Assembly (NCBI RefSeq): GCF_029369745.1
Contig: NZ_CP120210.1
Location: forward strand, 868,001 to 932,000
DNA: 64,000 bases
Reading direction: 5' to 3'
Origin: Amycolatopsis sp. QT-25
Lineage (GTDB): Bacteria > Actinomycetota > Actinomycetes > Mycobacteriales > Pseudonocardiaceae
Below the pieces are notes generated by a model. The model made no database searches. It was not told where the DNA came from and was given only the letters and a program-made list of their open reading frames with translations. Below, piece after piece: positions 53,694-61,618 of this stretch; the first letter of the stretch is position 1; the number at the start of each line of letters is the position of its first letter. The position numbers and the translations under genes were made by a program.

Positions 53694-54000
53694 GGCCTTG
53701 CCCTTCCTCGCTGTAAGCGCGCATCTCCCACGACCGCGCGTTCTCCTCGAAACCTTCCGCCGCAGCCGTCACGGCCGCAAGAACCCACCACGGCAACTGG
53801 ACGTGAGCGGCCAGGTCCCGCCAGGACGACGCCACCGCGACCGAGGCGACGGCCAGGTCATGAGCCGCCAAAGCATCAGCGCCGGATGCCGCTCTGGCCG
53901 TCAGCGCGCTGTAGTGGCGATAGGCCATCTCCCACGCCTGGACCAGGTACGGAGGAACCACGGCCACACGGTGACTCCCCGGCACCCCGCCCGGCATCAC
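53464..54000 (-). CDS. Hypothetical AICE protein (first about 98 residues credible)
   Basis: Open for 178 residues from the ATG at 54000. The first part is protein-like: YLVQAWEMAYRHYSALTARAASGADALAAHDLAVASVAVASSWRDLA and LPWWVLAAVTAAAEGFEENARSWEMRAYSEEG (in pieces), mostly helical. Beyond about residue 103 the composition turns to Gly, Arg and Pro, while the good frame continues in 53445-53693. Its start overlaps the 53997-54458 gene by four bases. Confidence 0.55.
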   Translation of the reverse strand: MMPGGVPGSHRVAVVPPYLVQAWEMAYRHYSALTARAASGADALAAHDLAVASVAVASSWRDLAAHVQLPWWVLAAVTAAAEGFEENARSWEMRAYSEEGQGRGVQRDVEAGAAGGRGNAGQWFGEPGSGDLPRPGQPGDPAAVRPGRVAGIHPAPSPNPRQRGRTGRIPRQTQGGAQ

Positions 54001-54458
54001 GCAGCCTTGGGCGTTGACTCGGCAGCGCCCGAGGTCCGCGACGACTTCGACGCCCCGCCCGAAGCCGCAGCCTTGAAGCCGGTCGCGCGGAACATGTAGG
54101 ACTGGTACTTGAACTCGCCTTGACCAGCCACCTTGGGCTCAGCCGTCAGGCCTTCCAGTTCGATCGGCCGCATGCCCGGCAGCACTTCCGACGTGGTCGG
54201 CACCGGCTGAACATCGGCCAGCAACGTGATCTCGAACGACGCCCGCTTCGCCTTGACCTCGTCCGGGTCGGTCACCGTCACCTTCCACTGGCGCTTGCCC
54301 GTCACCTCGTCGACCCGCTGCCGAGCCGGACGACCCGACGACCGGTCCTCACGCGACTGGTACTCATTGTCCGGCGACACCTCACCGACCATCACCAAGC
54401 CCTGACCGAAAGCCTCGTCGAAATCGATGGGGAACCGGAAACCCTTGTAGATAGCCAT
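53997..54458 (-). CDS. Conserved AICE transfer-region protein
   Basis: 153 residues. MAIYKGFRFPIDFDEAFGQGLVMVGEVSPDNEYQSREDR opens a beta-rich domain; QRVDEVTGKRQWKVTVTDPDEVKAKRASFEITLLADVQPVP continues it, and the C-terminal 25 residues are a low-complexity Ala/Ser/Lys tail. I recall similar proteins beside traB genes in actinomycete elements, without a known role. Overlaps the next gene by four bases. Confidence 0.72.
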   Translation of the reverse strand: MAIYKGFRFPIDFDEAFGQGLVMVGEVSPDNEYQSREDRSSGRPARQRVDEVTGKRQWKVTVTDPDEVKAKRASFEITLLADVQPVPTTSEVLPGMRPIELEGLTAEPKVAGQGEFKYQSYMFRATGFKAAASGGASKSSRTSGAAESTPKAA

Positions 54459-54481
54459 TTGCTGCTCCTAGATACGTGTGA

Positions 54482-54778
54482 TCAGTCGTTCTTGCGCGTG
54501 ACGGCGTCGTCGGCAGCGTCGGACCACTGGTCATGGAAGGAAGAGGAATGCGAGCGCGTGCGGTGCTGGGTTTCGCACCACTCGCTGAACTCGCTGGCAG
54601 CGGCCGCGAGACTCTGCGCGAACCGTGCGGTGTCCATCAGGCCGCCGATACGGGCGGGCACCTGGACGATGAAGGAGGTCTCTTCACTTCCGGCGACGAG
54701 CTGACGAACGCCAGGAGAGGGTGAAACCACCGCCGCGCCGTAGCCGACGAGGGGCTGAATCACCACGTGAATGCCCAT
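54482..54778 (-). CDS. Hypothetical AICE protein
   Basis: 98 residues from the ATG at 54778 (MGIHVVIQPLVGYGAAVVSP). A beta-rich first half (VAGSEETSFIVQVPARIGG) and a helical second half (ARFAQSLAAAASEFSEWCETQ) with a Ser/His-rich segment. No recognised domain. First gene of the minus-strand transfer block, 23 bases upstream of 53997-54458 in transcription order. Confidence 0.62.
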   Translation of the reverse strand: MGIHVVIQPLVGYGAAVVSPSPGVRQLVAGSEETSFIVQVPARIGGLMDTARFAQSLAAAASEFSEWCETQHRTRSHSSSFHDQWSDAADDAVTRKND

Positions 54779-54858
54779 GTGTGCTCTCCCGATGTCTCGG
54801 TCTCGGCGAGCCCGGTCGGGCGCGCTGGACACAGGAGACACCCAGTGAGCAGCCTCAC

Positions 54859-54877
54859 CCCGGACAAACTGTCCGGG
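54859..54877. promoter_or_regulatory. Inverted repeat CCCGGACA-AAC-TGTCCGGG
   Basis: Perfect 8-bp arms with a 3-nt centre between the flavoprotein gene end (54884) and the start of the transfer block (54778). It may be a terminator for the regulator/flavoprotein pair or an operator in front of the transfer genes. Confidence 0.5.
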
Positions 54878-54883
54878 TAGGGA

Positions 54884-55444
54884 CTAGCGAGGGAGAGGAA
54901 CGGCCTCGTTCACCACGGAAAGCACCGCCGACCAGGGCAACTCTCGGCCCGGAGCGCTCCGCGGTTCATGCAGCGGCCACACGTCGTCCCCGTACACGAG
55001 ACGCACACCAGCACGCCGCAACGCGTCGATATGGGTTCCCCAGGACGGGTGACGAGCGTGCGCGGCGTTCACGCGCGGGAAAACGACGACCGGCAGGTTG
55101 AGCGTGCCGATGGCCTCGTTGACCTGCGTGAGGGCTTGGTTGTCGGCGATGCCCATCGCGAGCTTAGCGACCATGTTCGCCGAGGCGGGCGCGACCAGGT
55201 AGCAGTCCGGGGCCGGATGGGGGCTGGTTTCGGCCGGCGTGCGGGGCTCGACCCGGACCGGGAATCCGGTGGCCTCCTCGATCTCGGCGCGGCCGCCGTT
55301 CTCGTCCAGCCAGCGTCCCGCCGTCGGGGTCAAGGTCACCGCGACCGTCCAGCCGTCCTCTTGGAGAGGACGGATCACGCGCGGAAGAAGGTCCTCAACA
55401 CCACCAGCACCCGAGCCCACCAGGCCCAGAACACGCGACGCCAC
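54884..55444 (-). CDS. Flavoprotein of the HFCD/CoaC-like family
   Basis: 186 residues. Rossmann-like flavin-binding fold: LGLVGSGAGGVEDLL at the start, LVAPASANMVAKLAMGIADNQ (the PASANT-like FMN motif) and VVVFPRVNAAHARHPSWGTHI. The family includes phosphopantothenoylcysteine decarboxylase and peptide cysteine decarboxylases; a free-standing copy like this has no fixed role. It begins 5 bases after the XRE-TPR regulator stop, so the two form an operon, possibly a redox-sensing switch for the element. Confidence 0.82.
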   Translation of the reverse strand: MASRVLGLVGSGAGGVEDLLPRVIRPLQEDGWTVAVTLTPTAGRWLDENGGRAEIEEATGFPVRVEPRTPAETSPHPAPDCYLVAPASANMVAKLAMGIADNQALTQVNEAIGTLNLPVVVFPRVNAAHARHPSWGTHIDALRRAGVRLVYGDDVWPLHEPRSAPGRELPWSAVLSVVNEAVPLPR

Positions 55445-55449
55445 CCGAC

Positions 55450-56688
55450 CTACCTCACCGCGCCGCAGCGCTCAGCCAACGCCAACAAAGGCGAGAACTT
55501 CTTACCAGCCGTCGCCGGGGCACGGCGATACATCGACCGCACGACCTCCCGCACCGCCGTACTGTGCCAGACGATCCCCGGCGCCTTCTGCTCAGCCGTC
55601 AGCAGCGCAGACAATGCCTCGTCATCCTTCGCGACCAGGCTCAAGGCCCGTGCGAAGTCGATCAGATGGGTGACCTGCCGCTCTACCGGCAGGTGGTCGA
55701 CGCTGATTCGCGGAGCCGACTCGATCACCTGCGAAATGTCGCCCAGATCCAGCGCCGCCGACAGGCGGTGCAGCTCGACGTTGGCCGGGCCGAAGCCCGT
55801 TTGCCAGTGATTCGCATCCACGCCGAGCTGATCAGCCGCGCGCCCCGCGTGAGACAGCAGCTCGTTCGCCGTCGACCGGTCCTGTTGCCGAGCAGCGGCG
55901 ACAGCCGTCCGCAGGTAGAGCATCCCGTAGAGGCTCAGCGCTGACGGGTCACCAGCGCGCATCCTCGGGACCAGCCACTTCGCGGCGACGTCGCCCAGCT
56001 CAAGCGCGTCGTCGAACCGGCCGACGGCCAGGAGCGCGTGTGTACCGGAGCGGGCAGCGGAGGCCAGGACCAGGGGATCATCGGCTTCGTCGGCTGCCTG
56101 CATGGCGCGTTCCGCCGCGATCCACGCGAGGTCGGCTTCACCGATCTTGCTCAGCGTCGTTGCGGCCAGGTGGTGGACGCGCGCGGACACCGCTGCACAG
56201 GCCCGTCGGTAGGCAGCGTCATCGGCTGAGGCGGACTCCATGCCCTGGCTGGTCTTGATCAGGCCCGGCAGCGCGGCGACGACGCGGCCGAGGTCGCCCT
56301 TCTGATAGCTGGACCAGGCACCTTCCACCAGTTGAGCTACCGGGGCCGGGTCGATGTATTCGGGCGACATGGCAGAGGAGAACAGGGTGCGGGACAGCCG
56401 CCGGGGAGCCATGAGCGCATCTCGGATGGCCGGGACGTCGTCGTTCTTGTCCTCGTCCTCCATCAGCACCGGTTCGCCGAGGAGGTCTCCCAGCGTCACC
56501 CGCAGGCCCCGCGCGACGTCGGCCAGCACGTCCAAGCGCCGGATCTCGCGTTCACCGCGCTCGATCTTGCTCAGCCAGTCCTCGGTACGGCCCACCAGGT
56601 CAGCAAGAACCGCCTGCGACAGACCACGCCGCCGCCGGTAGAAGGCAATACGCTCCCCGATGCTGAGCTGATCACCCGCACCACGCAT
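55450..56688 (-). CDS. XRE-family regulator with TPR-like region
   Basis: 412 residues. HTH at about 9-65: IGERIAFYRRRRGLSQAVLADLVGRTEDWLSKIERGER (in pieces). The rest (about 100-400) is all-helical with Ala-rich repeats (WIAAERAMQAADEADDPL, LALSLVAKDDEAL-like), as in TPR-containing quorum or ligand-sensing XRE proteins. It lies divergent from the helicase cargo and probably controls both that promoter and its own operon with the flavoprotein. It occupies the place that Pra takes in pSAM2. Confidence 0.87.
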   Translation of the reverse strand: MRGAGDQLSIGERIAFYRRRRGLSQAVLADLVGRTEDWLSKIERGEREIRRLDVLADVARGLRVTLGDLLGEPVLMEDEDKNDDVPAIRDALMAPRRLSRTLFSSAMSPEYIDPAPVAQLVEGAWSSYQKGDLGRVVAALPGLIKTSQGMESASADDAAYRRACAAVSARVHHLAATTLSKIGEADLAWIAAERAMQAADEADDPLVLASAARSGTHALLAVGRFDDALELGDVAAKWLVPRMRAGDPSALSLYGMLYLRTAVAAARQQDRSTANELLSHAGRAADQLGVDANHWQTGFGPANVELHRLSAALDLGDISQVIESAPRISVDHLPVERQVTHLIDFARALSLVAKDDEALSALLTAEQKAPGIVWHSTAVREVVRSMYRRAPATAGKKFSPLLALAERCGAVR

Positions 56689-56883
56689 ACCCCCAGGTTA
56701 ACAGGGATATCTGCTGCCACACTTTGGTTAGCTGGGTCTGGGCTCGACCTACGGGTGCGTGGCGCTTGGCCACAGCGAACTCGTGTGGGGCCCATCCTGA
56801 CATGGACACGACCGGCTGTTTTCGCATGACGGACCACAAGATGCGCCCCGGCTCCGATTCACCCAACAGCTTTACGGACAGTC

Positions 56884-56914
56884 TTGAGGCAACTAGGGGA
56901 TTTTGGTCTAAACT
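56884..56914 (+). promoter_or_regulatory. Possible promoter of the helicase/DUF2290-like pair
   Basis: TTGAGG (56884-56889) and TAAACT (56909-56914) with 19 nt between, 40 nt ahead of the GTG start. The spacing is long, so support is weak. Confidence 0.3.
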
Positions 56915-56953
56915 CTTACTGGTCCACTCTGTCCAGCTGTCGGAGAGTTACTG

Positions 56954-59119
56954 GTGACCACTCAACCTACAATAGTTCGCGGTACGAATGATAAACCAGC
57001 GGCTAGTGACAGCTTGGCGGGCATCTTCGAGAGCTCGCAGAGTCTCGACGGCCAACTCTTTATAGGTTATCCAATTATCGGTACCGCTGACGGTAAGTTG
57101 CCCATCGATGCCGTTTATGTGTCACCTACGCGCGGTGTGGTGGTTTTTGACCTTGTTGAGGGGAACAATCTATCCGGCTTTGAGAGTCGGCAAGATGATG
57201 CTGCGACAAAGTTGGAGTCGCGCTTGATGCAGCATCGTGATCTCGTGAATCGGAGAAAACTCAAGGTTATCGTCACGCCGGTGACCTTTGCGCCTGCGGT
57301 CTCTTCAAGAGGTATCGAGGAAAGCAATTCCGAAGAGTATCGGATAGCTAATGTGGACAGCTTGGAAGCCCTTCTCGCTGAAATTCCAGGCGGGCATCTT
57401 GACTCAATCACTTACGCTCAAACTCTCTCCGCGTTGCAAAGTATTTCCACTATCCGGAAGTCGCGCGCAAGTCGAGTTGTGTCTGACGAGAAGTCGCGAG
57501 GTGCGCGACTGAAGCGACTTGAGGAATCAATTGCAACGCTTGACAATCAGCAGAGTAAAGCTGTAATTGAAACAGTTAAAGGCGTTCAGCGGATCCGCGG
57601 TCTCGCGGGCTCAGGAAAAACAATCGTACTTGCGCTCAAGGCCGCCTATCTGCATGCACAGCATCCTGATTGGAAAATCGCGGTCACGTTCCAAACTCGC
57701 TCGTTAAGGTCTCAATTTAGTAGATTGATTAACAATTTTTCAATTGAGCAGGCTGGCGAAGAGCCTGATTGGGACAGACTAAAAATTATCCACGCGTGGG
57801 GGGCGCCGGGAGGCGGTCGTCGCGAGGGTATCTACCATGAGTTCTGCGTCAGTAATGAGACGACATACTATGACTTTATGAGCGCTAACTCAAAGTATGG
57901 ACGCGATCAAGCTTTCCAGGGCGCTTGCCGAGAGGCGCTCGCGGAGGCTACTGAACCAAATGTAACCTACGATGCAATTCTTGTAGATGAAGCGCAAGAC
58001 TTCCCTCCTGAATTCCTGAATCTGTGCTACAAAATCCTCACTGCTCAAAAGCGGCTTGTCTATGCGTATGATGAGTTGCAGAACCTTTCTAGTGCGGGGC
58101 TCCCGTCGGCCGCTGACATATTTGGCGTGGATTCCACTGGGACGCCTCGAGTGTCGTTCGATAACTCTTCTCAGGATGTCATACTTGAGAAGTGCTACAG
58201 GAACTCGCGCCCTGTGCTGACTAGCGCGCATTCTCTTGGATTTGGGATTTATCGGCAACCGCCCAACTCTGATTCGACGGGACTCGTCCAGATCTTTGAT
58301 CAACCTGAGTTGTGGAATGACATCGGGTATCGGGTTAAGTCAGGGCAGACGGAGCCGGGAGAGCATGTCGTGTTGACGCGGCCAGCGGATACCAGTCCCG
58401 GCTTCCTCGAAGATCACTCGCCGGTAGACGACCTAATTCACTTCCAATCGTTCACCAATCAGGGAGAGCAGGCGCAGTGGGTCGCTGGCGAGATCGAGAA
58501 AAACCTCGAATCTGATGAGCTGCGGGCGGACGACATTGTCATTATCAATCCAAACCCCCGCACGGCACGTTCTAACCTCGGTCATGTGCGAAAGGCGCTG
58601 TTTCAGCGGGGAATCGCAACTCATCTCGCTGGGGTGGACGTAGGTGCAGATACCTTCTTTCGATCAGATGCTGAGAGCATTACCTGCACTGGAATCTTCC
58701 GTGCGAAGGGTAATGAAGCTGGAATGGTTTATATTATTGACGCCGATGAGTGTTATGAAAGCCCTGGCACTATGGCTCGCACGAGAAATATGCTTTTCAC
58801 CGCGATAACGCGTAGCAAAGCGTGGGTCCGCGTTTTGGGTATTGGATCGCCTATGGATGCATTGAGGGCCGAGTACGACGAGGTAAAAGCCGCGAATTTT
58901 GAGCTTCGATTTAGGTACCCGACTGATCGGGAGCGGGCGCAGCTACAGGTTGTCCACAGGGATATGTCTGAGGAAGAACTTAATGCCGTTCGTCGACAGC
59001 GTACCGCATTGCCTCAGCTGGTAGAGGATCTCGAAACTGGACGCGTTTACCTCGAAGACCTTGACGACCGTGTTGTCAACAGGCTTCAGAGCATTTTGGA
59101 TAGACATGGCAAGCAGTAG
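56954..59119 (+). CDS. Superfamily 1 (UvrD-like) helicase with degenerate nuclease-like N-terminus
   Basis: 721 residues from a GTG at 56954, with CGGAGAG ahead. Residues about 25-135 resemble a NERD/restriction-endonuclease fold (GKLPIDAVYVSPTRGVVVFDLVEG), but the E-x-K catalytic pair is missing. Helicase motifs: Walker A GLAGSGKT (216-223), Walker B ILVDEAQDF (342-350), YAYDELQN, CYRNSRP (414-420), a motif-V-like FRAKGNEAGMVYIID and motif-VI-like MLFTAITRSK. AT-rich codon use unlike the rest of the window. Its end overlaps the DUF2290-like gene by 14 bases. Host defence is the most likely role, by inference. Confidence 0.82.
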   Translation: MTTQPTIVRGTNDKPAASDSLAGIFESSQSLDGQLFIGYPIIGTADGKLPIDAVYVSPTRGVVVFDLVEGNNLSGFESRQDDAATKLESRLMQHRDLVNRRKLKVIVTPVTFAPAVSSRGIEESNSEEYRIANVDSLEALLAEIPGGHLDSITYAQTLSALQSISTIRKSRASRVVSDEKSRGARLKRLEESIATLDNQQSKAVIETVKGVQRIRGLAGSGKTIVLALKAAYLHAQHPDWKIAVTFQTRSLRSQFSRLINNFSIEQAGEEPDWDRLKIIHAWGAPGGGRREGIYHEFCVSNETTYYDFMSANSKYGRDQAFQGACREALAEATEPNVTYDAILVDEAQDFPPEFLNLCYKILTAQKRLVYAYDELQNLSSAGLPSAADIFGVDSTGTPRVSFDNSSQDVILEKCYRNSRPVLTSAHSLGFGIYRQPPNSDSTGLVQIFDQPELWNDIGYRVKSGQTEPGEHVVLTRPADTSPGFLEDHSPVDDLIHFQSFTNQGEQAQWVAGEIEKNLESDELRADDIVIINPNPRTARSNLGHVRKALFQRGIATHLAGVDVGADTFFRSDAESITCTGIFRAKGNEAGMVYIIDADECYESPGTMARTRNMLFTAITRSKAWVRVLGIGSPMDALRAEYDEVKAANFELRFRYPTDRERAQLQVVHRDMSEEELNAVRRQRTALPQLVEDLETGRVYLEDLDDRVVNRLQSILDRHGKQ

Positions 59120-59789
59120 TCCATCGGCCAAATCTCTCATTAAAGATATTAAAGCAATTTCGGCATTCTTGATCGAAAAGAGCCTTGCGGATGATGCTAA
59201 TTTTCCGACGGTTTTAGATGGGCCGGAAAAGAGGGAATATGTCGAGTATGTGCGAGGGGCCGACTATGCTGGCATGCTAAGGGACGTGCCATATCGCAAG
59301 GTCTACGAGGCTCAGGCGCTCGGTCGTCAGTATAATCTTCGGATGCTTGATGGGGCTTTGCTGCAGATGTCTTATGAGCTTAAGGGGGGCGAACTTGAGA
59401 AATCTCGGCACGCGTACCTTCCATCTCCTAGTCTGCTTCATTTTCATGAAGCAGCTGATTTGTACTACGAAGATGACCTATACTTGGACGTTGTTGCACA
59501 TAGAGAGGTTCTAGTTCCTATTCGCTTTGACTACGACTCGCGGGAAGGTGTTTCAAGCAGCCTTCGGCACCCTGTTTCTCATCTTACGTTGGGCCAGTTT
59601 AAGGAATGCAGAATTGCGGCAACGGGTCCGATGACGCCATACTTCTTTACCGAGTTTATTCTTCGTTCTTTCTATGATCGCCCTGGTCAAGTTGTCTCAG
59701 ACTTGCTCCCGGTTAGTGATGCTAAATGGTCGGGCTGTTCAACGCGAGAAGAAGTTGACCGAGTTCATATCGGTATACCGGTAACGTAG
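59106..59789 (+). CDS. DUF2290-like protein, partner of the helicase
   Basis: 227 residues from the ATG at 59106. Marks: YVRGADYAGMLRDVPYRKVYEAQALGRQYNLRMLDGALLQMSYE, ARHAYLPSP-like HAYLPSPSLLHF, DVVAHREVLVPIRFDYDSREG, LRHPVSHLTLGQFKECRIAATGPMTPYFFTEFILRSFY (all in pieces). The H-P-x-x-HL-x-x-G and P-x-TP-x-x-F-x-x-FIL-x-x-FY pattern recalls the DUF2290 family; I cannot check this. No catalytic motif is evident. It shares the low GC and the reading overlap of the helicase, so the two form one functional unit. Confidence 0.72.
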   Translation: MASSSPSAKSLIKDIKAISAFLIEKSLADDANFPTVLDGPEKREYVEYVRGADYAGMLRDVPYRKVYEAQALGRQYNLRMLDGALLQMSYELKGGELEKSRHAYLPSPSLLHFHEAADLYYEDDLYLDVVAHREVLVPIRFDYDSREGVSSSLRHPVSHLTLGQFKECRIAATGPMTPYFFTEFILRSFYDRPGQVVSDLLPVSDAKWSGCSTREEVDRVHIGIPVT

Positions 59790-59823
59790 AAAGCGTTGAC
59801 GAACTTGGCTCTAGGGGATCAAG

Positions 59824-59842
59824 GCGCCGCCGTCGGCGGCGC
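59824..59842 (+). terminator. GC hairpin downstream of the cargo operon
   Basis: GCGCCGCC-GTC-GGCGGCGC, perfect 8-bp arms, 34 nt after the stop of the DUF2290-like gene. No T-run follows, as is common for actinomycete terminators. Confidence 0.5.
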
Positions 59843-60064
59843 GCACGTCACCACTCGTACGGCGGGCTCCGCCCAAGCGACACGGACGGCCTGCCGCTCC
59901 GCTCCGGCCGCCGGTCGCGGCGAGCCCGCCGACGAGCAGCACCGCGCAGCGCGCCGCCGACGACGGAGATCCAAGGAGTCACTTCGCCTCAAACTCCCGG
60001 CTCACCCAGCCGACGCGCAGTGGTCACCAGGGGGTCCCTCGCTTCTCAGCGTCTAACACCGGCC

Positions 60065-60104
60065 CGATCGCGTCAAGGCGGGAAAGCGTGCCTTGACGCG
60101 ATCG
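60065..60104. repeat. 15-bp inverted repeat near the right end of the element
   Basis: CGATCGCGTCAAGGC (60065-60079) and its exact reverse complement (60090-60104) with a 10-nt loop GGGAAAGCGT. No gene adjoins it, so a role in recombination or replication is possible. Confidence 0.75.
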
Positions 60105-60501
60105 ACCCGGCGCTAGAGATGGCGGGGGCGAGGGAAGCGGGGAGAATAGGCACGGGCAGGTCGGGTACCGGTTAACCAGTCGAAGGCTAGCCAGCGGTGC
60201 GCCATACTTCGGGCGGTCCCCTTCAACAGGCGCACGGGGCGCCCGGGGCGAAAGCCGAACCGGCGAGGGTAAAGCAGCGACATGGGGGATCTCGCATGCG
60301 TGGTGCGCGATCGGCACCTGTGAGTCCCTGCCGGACCTGTGATCGGCGGCAGTCATGCCGAAGCCCCGACGTGAGCCAGGCCGTCTACAGGCCGTCAGAC
60401 GTCAGGTAGGGCCAAGATCCACCGAGAACTGTCGAGAGACGTTTGAGCAGCTCAGAGGCCATTTTCAGGCAAGATCGCCAGGAAGCCAGAAACAGGCCGA
60501 G

Positions 60502-60575
60502 AGATCACCCAGATCTACGAAGGCACCAACCAGATCCAGCGCATGGTCATGGCGCGCGCCCTGCTCAAGGGCTGA
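60502..60575 (+). repeat. attR: second copy of the acyl-CoA dehydrogenase 3' end
   Basis: Would encode the same final 24 residues and stop, but lacks the rest of the gene. It is presumably the original chromosomal 3' end, now displaced, and is followed after 13 bp by a hairpin repeat like those that follow other host genes. Confidence 0.93.
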
Positions 60576-60588
60576 CGTCTCAAGTACA

Positions 60589-60633
60589 TGAAGGCCCCCT
60601 TCCTTGCGCCTAACGCAAGGAAGGGGGCCTTCA
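60589..60633. repeat. Long hairpin repeat, copy 4
   Basis: Arms of 20 bp (60589-60608 and 60614-60633) around CCTAA. Outer ACATGTACT pairing is lost because the right flank has changed to CACGT. Before integration it would have sat right after the acyl-CoA dehydrogenase stop. Confidence 0.88.
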
Positions 60634-60701
60634 CACGTTTTCATAAGTGGGGGACGAGACGTGGATCAGTTGGCCAGACTGTCGTCGGCGCCGTGGTTGC
60701 T

Positions 60702-61349
60702 TTAATTTGGCGGTAAGTGTCCAGGAGCTTCAGGAAGGGGCAAGTGCTTGGCGCGGCGCCAATAGTAGTACCGCTCTCTTACGAGATCCTCGGCTTCGTC
60801 CCAAGAATCGGCTCGGAGAAGTGGTGCCGGAGCCATTCTTCTGTTTGTCGAATTCGTGTAAGCGATGACGGGTTTGCCGGTCTCTTGAAGGTTTCGAATA
60901 TTGGTCTCGTTGTCTTCGATGTAAATATCCGCATCGACCAGAGCCTTATCTCGCATGAAGCAGAGGTCCCAGTAAGGGATCGCATGTGCGTCTAGCCACT
61001 TGACCGTTTGAACCACGGCGTTCTTGTGAAAACTCCGGATGAACAACCTGTGCGTGATGATACGAATACGTACGCCTTCGGTTCCCAGTCGGCGTATTGC
61101 CTGAGCTGCGCCACTGATCGGCTGCATGGTAAGAAACAGATCGCGTTGAGTAACGGCGAATCGATGAATTCGTTCGTATTCGCCCGGCAGGAGGTGCCAT
61201 TCTGGCAGGCCGTAGCTCACGTCCTCGGTCAGGTCGTGCTTGCAAGTCCCGCGCCAGTCCGCGACGATCTCGCGAAACTTCCCATAAAAATCAGCACAGA
61301 CGCCGTCGAGGTCGACACCGAAGACGAACTCGTCAGTTATATCCGTCAT
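60702..61349 (-). CDS. HAD-family 5'(3')-deoxyribonucleotidase-like protein
   Basis: 215 residues from the ATG at 61349 (MTDITDEFVFGVDLDGVCADF). HAD motif I GVDLDGVCADF with the nucleophile and acid Asp; motif II-like RIITHR; motif III Lys region RDKALVDADIYIEDNETN with the acidic motif IV. It resembles NT5C-type nucleotidases, which dephosphorylate nucleoside monophosphates. GC content is clearly lower than the flanking host genes, as in the element's cargo, yet the gene lies outside attR, so it may be an earlier acquisition. Confidence 0.8.
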   Translation of the reverse strand: MTDITDEFVFGVDLDGVCADFYGKFREIVADWRGTCKHDLTEDVSYGLPEWHLLPGEYERIHRFAVTQRDLFLTMQPISGAAQAIRRLGTEGVRIRIITHRLFIRSFHKNAVVQTVKWLDAHAIPYWDLCFMRDKALVDADIYIEDNETNIRNLQETGKPVIAYTNSTNRRMAPAPLLRADSWDEAEDLVRERYYYWRRAKHLPLPEAPGHLPPN

Positions 61350-61618
61350 TCTGCTTCCCTTTTTTCTGTAGTAGAGATCCTGGTTGCCTCCCGGTTTCGG
61401 ATCTCCGTTGAATGCTTCGTAGTCGACCGATGGGTGTCGATGGTTACTGGAATGACCAATCTGATACCGAGGTGTCACCGTCCTTTCGTTTCAAACTGGC
61501 GTGTGGACTCGGTTACGCGGGAGTCTTACTTGTGCTCCCGGTCAGGTTTGGGTGTCGAATCGTGGAGCCGGATAGTGGTGCGTCCCTCGGTGAGATGCTT
61601 CACGGAAGTACGGCGATC

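Larger units (their letters stand above)
59790..60501. other. Non-coding right end of the element
   Basis: About 710 bp with no protein-like frame. It contains the hairpins at 59824-59842 and 60065-60104 and may also hold the attP arm sites or the single-strand origin. Confidence 0.6.
47781..60575. mobile_element. Actinomycete integrative and conjugative element (AICE) in the fadE25 gene
   Basis: Bounded by a 74-bp direct repeat with one mismatch (47781-47854 and 60502-60575); the excised circle would be 12721 bp. Content in order from the left: integrase, excisionase, HUH Rep, small gene, TraB translocase, zinc-ribbon protein, five small transfer-region genes, flavoprotein, XRE-TPR regulator (all minus strand), then the plus-strand helicase/DUF2290-like cargo and a non-coding segment. 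Integrase lies beside attL, as in pSAM2-type elements, but the target is a protein gene rather than a tRNA. Confidence 0.93.

Noticed and set aside
59796-60056. Plus-strand frame of 86 codons in the right end of the element
   Set aside because: Arg/Ala/Pro filler over hairpin-rich DNA, no ribosome site, different composition from the neighbouring cargo genes.
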